From the IMG/VR virus record IMGVR_UViG_3300048927_000355, positions 1 through 41,089 of that record: DNA of 41,089 nt; one strand, 5' to 3'. Numbering within the stretch: position 1 is the first letter of the stretch; each line of letters opens with the position of its first letter. This document shows, piece by piece, positions 36,215 through 41,089 of this stretch. A program made the translations under genes and the position numbers. Source of the DNA: a virus. Below the pieces are notes generated by a model that was not told the origin of the DNA, did not search any database, and saw only the letters and a list, made by a program, of their open reading frames with translations.

Positions 36215-36885
36215 TGCCTATCGACCTGGTCAAGGTGCTCAACAAGATCTCTCCGGTCCCCGATGGGGAGGACGAGGTTAGGTTGCGGACCGGTGTCGTC
36301 AGCGCGGTCAATAGCGGCACGGTGGACCTGACGCTGTCCGGCGCGGTGTTTCCCGGCGTGCCGGTGCTCGATGGGGTCAGCCTGGCCGTGGGCTCGGTGG
36401 TCCAGGTGCTCTCGTCCCGGGGCTACCTGCTGGTCATCGGAGGGACCTCGGCAGGCAACTCGACCAAGGTCGAGAACTACCTGGCGACCAACGTCACCAC
36501 GGCGAGCACGACCTACACACCGTTCACCACGACCAACATCCACGGTGTGGTGTTCGTGGCTCCGGCCAGCGGTGCGGTCAAGATCACCTTGCAGGGTTGG
36601 CTGGGGGTCAGCCACACATCGGTGGCCACCCGGTCCTGGCTGTCCGGCCAGGTCCGGGAGGGCAACGTGGTGAACTCTGGGACGATCGTCAGCGCCGCCG
36701 ACGACGCGCGCGCGGGCATGAGTCAGAACTCCACCACAGCGGCTTTCGACTACAAGTACGTCAATGCCTCTTACGTGGTCAGCGGTCTCACCCCGGGATC
36801 GGCGTACAACGTCACCGGGCACGTCCGGGTGACTGCTGGCACGGTCGGCACTCAGGATCGCCGGATCCTTGTGGAGCCGTGGTGA
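36214..36885 (+). CDS. Minor tail / baseplate protein with OB-like domain
   Basis: The product has 223 residues. Residues 23-78 (TGVVSAVNSGTVDLTLSG ... VGSVVQVLSSRGYLLVIGG) look like the OB fold of baseplate spike/hub proteins; the rest is a Thr/Ser-rich beta domain. The start overlaps the previous stop. No clear family. Confidence 0.65.
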   Translation: MPIDLVKVLNKISPVPDGEDEVRLRTGVVSAVNSGTVDLTLSGAVFPGVPVLDGVSLAVGSVVQVLSSRGYLLVIGGTSAGNSTKVENYLATNVTTASTTYTPFTTTNIHGVVFVAPASGAVKITLQGWLGVSHTSVATRSWLSGQVREGNVVNSGTIVSAADDARAGMSQNSTTAAFDYKYVNASYVVSGLTPGSAYNVTGHVRVTAGTVGTQDRRILVEPW

Positions 36886-36904
36886 CCCCGGGGAAAATCA
36901 CTGG

Positions 36905-37459
36905 GTGACAACGGCCAGTTACATCAGGACGAACACCTTCATCCGATACGACGGGTCCAACGGTGCGGAAATCGCGTCGATCATGGGCCGCACCATCCTG
37001 TCCGACACCGGGACCGTGCTGACGTTCGTACCCTCACCTCCCCTGACGTTCACCGACACCTTCCAGCTCGGAGACGCTTTCAGCCCCAGGGCGGGCTTCT
37101 TCCTGAAGGCTGACTTCGAGGCCCAGTACGTCACGGCGTCCTCGATGACACCTCAGCCGCCCCAGCCGGATCAGGTAGGGACGATGGACGCGGTCTCGGT
37201 GAGCGTGCCCATCCTGCTCCTGGGTGCCTCGGTGGAGCGGACCATCGTCTGGAACCGTGCTTTCCCGGACGCGAACTACGCGCTGACCTATCTGCCAGAC
37301 GCGAACACCATCGGCAAGATCAACGTGGCGGTCAAGGCCGGGACGGTGCCGACCAAAAGCGGCCTGACAATCACGATCTCGGCCGGGCTGGCGCTGACCG
37401 TGGCTGGTGTCCTGCACGTCATGGGGACGACCAAGGCCACCGGCACGGCCAAGTCCTGA
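36905..37459 (+). CDS. Tail-associated beta protein
   Basis: The product has 184 residues; GTG 36905 is preceded by GGGGAAAA. Beta-rich with DGSNGAEIASIMG at the start and alternating hydrophobic residues to the end. Last gene of the tail operon; candidate short fibre or adhesin. No family recognised. Confidence 0.6.
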   Translation: MTTASYIRTNTFIRYDGSNGAEIASIMGRTILSDTGTVLTFVPSPPLTFTDTFQLGDAFSPRAGFFLKADFEAQYVTASSMTPQPPQPDQVGTMDAVSVSVPILLLGASVERTIVWNRAFPDANYALTYLPDANTIGKINVAVKAGTVPTKSGLTITISAGLALTVAGVLHVMGTTKATGTAKS

Positions 37460-37469
37460 TGACCTCTCG

Positions 37470-37603
37470 GGGGGACCTGCTCTAGCTTCTCAATACCCCA
37501 TTCGTTCGGGACAACATGTTTTGTATACGCATTCCCGCGAACACGTATACACACGCACACGCGCGGGAGAAATCGCCGGGCGAAAAGCTACAGCGGGTCC
37601 CCC
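37470..37603. promoter_or_regulatory. Upstream element, copy B (nested inverted repeats)
   Basis: Outer arms GGGGGACC (37470-37477) and GGTCCCCC (37596-37603), here extended to 12 perfect pairs (37466-37477 / 37596-37607). Conserved block AGCTTCTCAATACCCCA at 37484-37500, offset 14 as in copy A. Internal stem TGTATACG / CGTATACA (37522-37529 / 37544-37551), where a C-G pair of copy A is replaced by A-T. Distance from element end to the next ATG is 49 bp (50 in copy A). Confidence 0.65.
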
Positions 37604-37651
37604 CGAGAACGGCGCTCTACGACATGCCCGCCCTTCCTGTAAGGTGAGGGC

Positions 37652-38329
37652 ATGACAGCCGCGCCTTCCTGGACGATCCTCGTCCCGACCCTGGGCGAGC
37701 GCGGCGCGCTCTTCCAGCGGCTGATGGCCGGGCTGCTCCCGCAAGCCGAGCGGCACCCCGGCGTCCAGGTCGTCGGCTGGTGGAACAACGGCTCTCCCTC
37801 GCTCCCCAAGATCCGGCAGACGATGGTTGCGACCGCCACCACCGAGTACGTCTCGTTCGTTGACGACGACGATCTGGTCTCGCCGGACTACGTGGACGAG
37901 ATCGTGGCTGCGATGGCCAGCAGGCCGGACTACGTCGGGTTCACTGTCCAGTGCTACTCGGACGGCTGGCCTACGGCGATGGCGCACCACGCGCTGAAGT
38001 ACGGCCGGTGGGCCAACCTCAAGACGCACTACGAGCGCGACATCTCGCATATCAACCCGATGCGCGCCGCGCTCGCCCGTAAGGCCGACTTCACCCGAGC
38101 CAAGGCGGGCCGGGCCGAGGACCGCATCTGGGTGGACCAGCTCCGGCGCTCCGGCGCGCTGCGGACCGAGGTTGTCATCCCCAAGGTGCTCTATCACTAC
38201 CTGTACTCGACCAACCGGACAGCCGGGTTCGGCTCCCGCTGGGAGCGGCCCAGCTCGATCCGCTCTCACTCCGATCTCGTCCGGCCGGAAATCACCAGCC
38301 CGGCCTTCTCCTGGAGCGCTCATGCCTGA
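37652..38329 (+). CDS. Glycosyltransferase, GT-A type
   Basis: The product has 225 residues. TILVPTLGER starts a Rossmann-like fold and YVSFVDDDDLVSPDY (residues 66-80) holds the Asp-rich, DXD-type metal/nucleotide-sugar site. Leaderless: TAAGGT (37640-37645), ATG 37652, downstream of element copy B. The stop overlaps the next gene by 8 bases. Probably modifies phage proteins (the adjacent fibres or capsid) with sugars; substrate unknown. Confidence 0.75.
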   Translation: MTAAPSWTILVPTLGERGALFQRLMAGLLPQAERHPGVQVVGWWNNGSPSLPKIRQTMVATATTEYVSFVDDDDLVSPDYVDEIVAAMASRPDYVGFTVQCYSDGWPTAMAHHALKYGRWANLKTHYERDISHINPMRAALARKADFTRAKAGRAEDRIWVDQLRRSGALRTEVVIPKVLYHYLYSTNRTAGFGSRWERPSSIRSHSDLVRPEITSPAFSWSAHA

Positions 38330-40064
38330 TCTCGCCGTCCTGATCCCCACGCGGGGCCGCCCGGACAACATCCGCAAGGTCATCGCGGCCTGGGACTTCA
38401 CCAACGCGTGGGACCACGCCGACATGGTGCTGGTCGTGGACGCCGACGATCCAGAGATCAAGGGCTACCGGCAGATCGTCGAGGAGACTGAACACCCGGA
38501 CACCGGGGAGCCGCTGATCAAGCTGATCGAGATGGCCGTCTGGATGCCGATGGTTCACAAGCTGAACTTCGCAGCCAAGGGCCTGGCCGGGAATCCGCAG
38601 TACTTCGCGCTCGGGTTCGCCGGTGACGACCACCGGCCGCAGACGATCAACTGGGCCGCGCGCTACCTGTATGTGCTGCGTGAGCTGGGCTCCGGCATGG
38701 TCTACGGCGACGACGGGTACCAGGGAGCCAACCTCTCCACCGAGTGGGCCGTGACCGCTGACGTGGTCCGGGCCTGGGGCCGGATGATCCCGGCCGGGGT
38801 CGAGCACATGTACTGCGACAACGCGATCCTGGAGGCCTTCACGCTGGCCGGGGCCGTGCGTCATCTCCCCGAGATCCGGATCGAGCACTATCACCCGATC
38901 GTCGGTAAGTCCGAGACCGACGAGCAGTACAAGCGGGTGAACTCCTCCGAGCAGTTCCGCAAGGACCGCGCCGCCTTCCAGGCCTGGCAGTCCCAGCAGC
39001 GCGACACGCACGTGTCCCAGATCAAGCAGCTCCGGGCCGGTCTCCCGATGGTTCGCCAGCCGGGGAAAGCAGCCAAGAGGATCACCAGGAAGGCGGTCAG
39101 CAAGGTGACCAAGGCAGGATTCCCGCGCTGGTTCAAGCGGGTCGTCGGCGCGACGCCGGACGACATCGCTGTGACGCTGGCCGATTACGCGATCCGGGTC
39201 CCGGCCGACCAGGAGATCGTGGAGCTCGGCGTGTTCCACGGCCGGACCGCCATCATCATGGCCTGGGGAGCCCAGCAGGGCCACGGCGCGCACGTGACCG
39301 CGATCGACCCCTGGGAGCTGGACGGCAACGTCTATGACCCGCCGTTCAACACCGACAGCCCCCGGCGCTGGGCGCAGTACCACGTCAAGGGCCTGGGGTA
39401 CGCCAATCACATCTCGCTGATCCAGGCGTTCAGTACCGAGGTTGCGGCCGGGTGGACGGGCAAGCCGATCGGCCTGCTGTTCGTGGATGGCGACCACACC
39501 AAGCAGGGCGCGCGCGACGACATCACCACCTGGGTTCCGCACCTGGCCCCCGGCGCGGTGATCGCGGTGGATGACTACGGGCACCCGGATTGGCCGGGTG
39601 TCGGTGAAGCGGTGGACGAGTTGGTGGCCGAGGGATTCCTGGAGCCGATCCAGCTCTTTCACGATCGGCTGGCAGTGACCCGGCTTGCCACGGCTGGGAA
39701 GGCCGAGGACCAGGACACCTCGGGCCGGGTCACTGCCATCACGTCTGAAGGGGTCTCTCCCTCCCCGTATCCGGCTGTCGGCGGCCAGGTTGCGGATGAG
39801 GTGGACGAACTGTTCGGGGCCGTGGGTCCGGAAACGGTGACCCGGCCCGAGCCGCGCTCGTCGGTTGACATCCACGTGTCAACTTCTCCGATGGGTTCGC
39901 CGGTTCAGCCCGGAGAGCTGGAGGACGTGGCAGCCGGGACCGTTCTGGACAACCTGACCGTGGACCAGATGAAGGTGCTGGCCCGCAAGCGTGGGGTCTC
40001 GCTGGGCCGGGACGGTAAGACGCGGGCGATCGCGCTGGCCAAGCTGAAGGGCGCGCCGCAGTGA
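38322..40064 (+). CDS. Glycosyltransferase-methyltransferase fusion with C-terminal SAP-like motif
   Basis: The product has 580 residues. Residues 1-240: GT-A domain (VLIPTRGRPDNI, VLVVDADDPE). A basic linker (KAAKRITRKAVSKVTKAGF, about 250-275). Residues 295-445: class I methyltransferase of the Methyltransf_24 kind (VELGVFHGRTA motif I, HVTAIDPW, LLFVDGDHTKQGARDDI, VIAVDDYG). A disordered stretch, then LDNLTVDQMKVLARKRGVSL (about 545-578), a SAP/Rho-N-like helix pair. A bifunctional sugar-adding and methylating enzyme is a plausible reading. Contains an operator-like repeat at 39865. Confidence 0.8.
   Translation: MPDLAVLIPTRGRPDNIRKVIAAWDFTNAWDHADMVLVVDADDPEIKGYRQIVEETEHPDTGEPLIKLIEMAVWMPMVHKLNFAAKGLAGNPQYFALGFAGDDHRPQTINWAARYLYVLRELGSGMVYGDDGYQGANLSTEWAVTADVVRAWGRMIPAGVEHMYCDNAILEAFTLAGAVRHLPEIRIEHYHPIVGKSETDEQYKRVNSSEQFRKDRAAFQAWQSQQRDTHVSQIKQLRAGLPMVRQPGKAAKRITRKAVSKVTKAGFPRWFKRVVGATPDDIAVTLADYAIRVPADQEIVELGVFHGRTAIIMAWGAQQGHGAHVTAIDPWELDGNVYDPPFNTDSPRRWAQYHVKGLGYANHISLIQAFSTEVAAGWTGKPIGLLFVDGDHTKQGARDDITTWVPHLAPGAVIAVDDYGHPDWPGVGEAVDELVAEGFLEPIQLFHDRLAVTRLATAGKAEDQDTSGRVTAITSEGVSPSPYPAVGGQVADEVDELFGAVGPETVTRPEPRSSVDIHVSTSPMGSPVQPGELEDVAAGTVLDNLTVDQMKVLARKRGVSLGRDGKTRAIALAKLKGAPQ
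39865..39882. promoter_or_regulatory. Operator-like inverted repeat inside a gene, perfect copy
   Basis: TTGAC ATCCACGT GTCAA, in the linker-coding part before the SAP-like motif. Confidence 0.65.
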
Positions 40065-40165
40065 GACGCGTGCTCGGCGCGATCGGGTTCTATCTGACGG
40101 TGATCCTGCTGATGATCAGCATCATTGCGCTGGTGTTTTTCCTGGTCACCCTGGCCGGTAAGTAA
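40061..40165 (+). CDS. 34-residue single-span membrane protein
   Basis: MRRVLGAIGFYLTVILLMIS and then a run of hydrophobic residues to LAGK: a positively charged start and one membrane helix. GTG 40061 overlaps the previous stop (GTGA) and its stop overlaps the next ATG by one base, so it is translationally embedded in the operon. Function unknown; it may anchor a partner enzyme. Confidence 0.6.
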   Translation: MRRVLGAIGFYLTVILLMISIIALVFFLVTLAGK

Positions 40166-40920
40166 TGAGACTGAGCGCGAGCATCATGGCTCACCCGGAC
40201 CGGGGCCGGGGGGTCACCGAGCTGATGACCCGGCTGGACCGGCCGGTGGCAATTGCTTGGGATGACCAGGGACCGGCGTCTGGAAACGCGGACCGGGTCT
40301 GGCGAACCGCCCGGGCGGGCTGGCTCCTGCACGATCCCGAAGCCGATTGGCACCTCCTGCTCCAGGACGACGCCAGCCCGTCTGACGACCTGCTGGCTGG
40401 GCTGGAGCTGGCGCTGGAGACCGTTCCGCAGGAGGCCGTGGTCTCGCTCTACCTGGGCAACGGTCGGCACGTGCCGAGCCGCTGGGGAGAGTTGGCGCGC
40501 CGGGCAGATGAACGCCACGCCTCGTGGGTAAGAACCCTGAAGCTGATGTGGGGTGTCGGTATCGTGCTCCCGACCGCTGCGATCACATCGATGATCGAGC
40601 ATGCGGATCGGCGTGGAGGGGTGCCAGATGACATGCGGGTTGCAGGCTGGGCCGAGCGGCAAGGCCGCGAGGTCTGGTACACGTGGCCCTCACTGGTGGA
40701 CCACCTCCCCGTGGACAGCTTGACCAAGCATCGGGCGACCGAGCGCCGTGCTCGACGCCATCACATCGGCTCCACCTTGGAGCTCAACTGGAACGGTTCG
40801 GTGGTAACGGATCCGATGCTGGAACGGAGACGGGGGTCGAGATCGGGGCCTTCCCGGTTACGTGCCGTACGCTCGGGTTTCAGCGCTCCCGACACCGGAA
40901 GGGTAGGGAAACGTGCGTGA
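40165..40920 (+). CDS. Glycosyltransferase-like protein
   Basis: The product has 251 residues. SIMAHPDRGRGVTELMTRLD, then WHLLLQDDASPSDDLLAGLE (about 62-81) with a QDD metal/nucleotide-sugar motif, then WGVGIVLPTAAITSMIEHAD and DMRVAGWAERQGREVWYTWP: the layout of small actinophage glycosyltransferases. C-terminal 50 residues are basic and probably disordered. It follows the other two transferase genes in the same operon. Confidence 0.7.
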   Translation: MRLSASIMAHPDRGRGVTELMTRLDRPVAIAWDDQGPASGNADRVWRTARAGWLLHDPEADWHLLLQDDASPSDDLLAGLELALETVPQEAVVSLYLGNGRHVPSRWGELARRADERHASWVRTLKLMWGVGIVLPTAAITSMIEHADRRGGVPDDMRVAGWAERQGREVWYTWPSLVDHLPVDSLTKHRATERRARRHHIGSTLELNWNGSVVTDPMLERRRGSRSGPSRLRAVRSGFSAPDTGRVGKRA

Positions 40921-41089
40921 CCAGGCGAGCACTGCCAGCGCTACAGCGGGACGTGTTGTTCCTCGTTCTCGGCGGGGGGTGGGGTACGTATACGGTGATC
41001 ACGGCTGGACCGTGGCCCCTGATGCTGATCAGCGCGGCAACGATGATGGGTCCCGGCTTTCTCAGGCTCTGGCTCTCCGGGCCAGGTAC
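40917..41089 (+). CDS. Membrane protein, 3' end outside window
   Basis: GTG 40917 overlaps the previous stop (GTGA). The visible 57 residues have a basic start (MTRRALPALQRD) and two hydrophobic segments (VLFLVLGGGWGTYTVITAG and PLMLISAATMMGPGFLRLW). Frame is open at the window edge. Function unknown. Confidence 0.6.
   Translation, partial: MTRRALPALQRDVLFLVLGGGWGTYTVITAGPWPLMLISAATMMGPGFLRLWLSGPG

Overview
The window is part of the genome of a tailed, siphovirus-type actinobacteriophage. The evidence is its GC-rich coding with GTG and TTG starts, a portal / MuF / capsid maturation protease / major capsid / major tail / tape-measure / minor-tail gene order of the kind seen in Streptomyces and related actinophages, and -10 boxes of the form TANNNT placed directly before start codons. 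I cannot name the phage or its host. Neither terminase subunit, an integrase nor a repressor gene is visible, so this is an internal segment.

Layout. 1-4672: small genes and a lysis cassette (peptidase-type endolysin, HNH endonuclease, four-helix holin candidate), with a short block of reverse-strand genes at 2447-3210. 4673-5101: a non-coding stretch holding a terminator and a 133-bp element with nested inverted repeats; a second copy of this element lies at 37470-37603. 5102-12697: two small winged-helix-like proteins, a DUF1360 membrane protein, the portal, nine consecutive tiny genes that each encode a DnaJ-type four-motif zinc domain, the MuF-like head protein interrupted by an intein, the capsid maturation protease and a short Cys-containing protein. 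12777-16015: five reverse-strand operons or genes plus one forward secreted neprosin-like protein. 16200-22479: major capsid protein with a fused N-terminal scaffold-like region, virion protein, major tail protein, decoration-type proteins and head-tail connectors. 22480-23182: a reverse-strand tRNA island. 23210-37459: neck protein, tail chaperone-type genes, tape measure, two giant paralogous tail-collar fibre proteins and minor tail/baseplate proteins. 37652-41089: glycosyltransferases, one of them fused to a methyltransferase, and small membrane proteins.

Regulation. An 18-bp inverted repeat, TTGAC-N8-GTCAA, occurs about 21 times: ten perfect copies, the rest with one or two mismatches. 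It overlaps the -35 box of four reverse-strand TTGACA-N17-TANNNT promoters, lies against terminators and stop codons, and also lies inside structural genes. This resembles the dispersed repressor sites of mycobacteriophage L5 (stoperators) and Streptomyces phage phiC31 (conserved inverted repeats), but with a different sequence. About a dozen genes appear to be leaderless.

The most unusual objects are: (1) a putative homing endonuclease encoded antisense within the MuF intein; (2) the nine-gene zinc-domain array; (3) the dispersed operator set; (4) the two-copy 133/134-bp upstream element, whose internal stem has compensatory changes and which sits at nearly the same distance from the start codon in both places.
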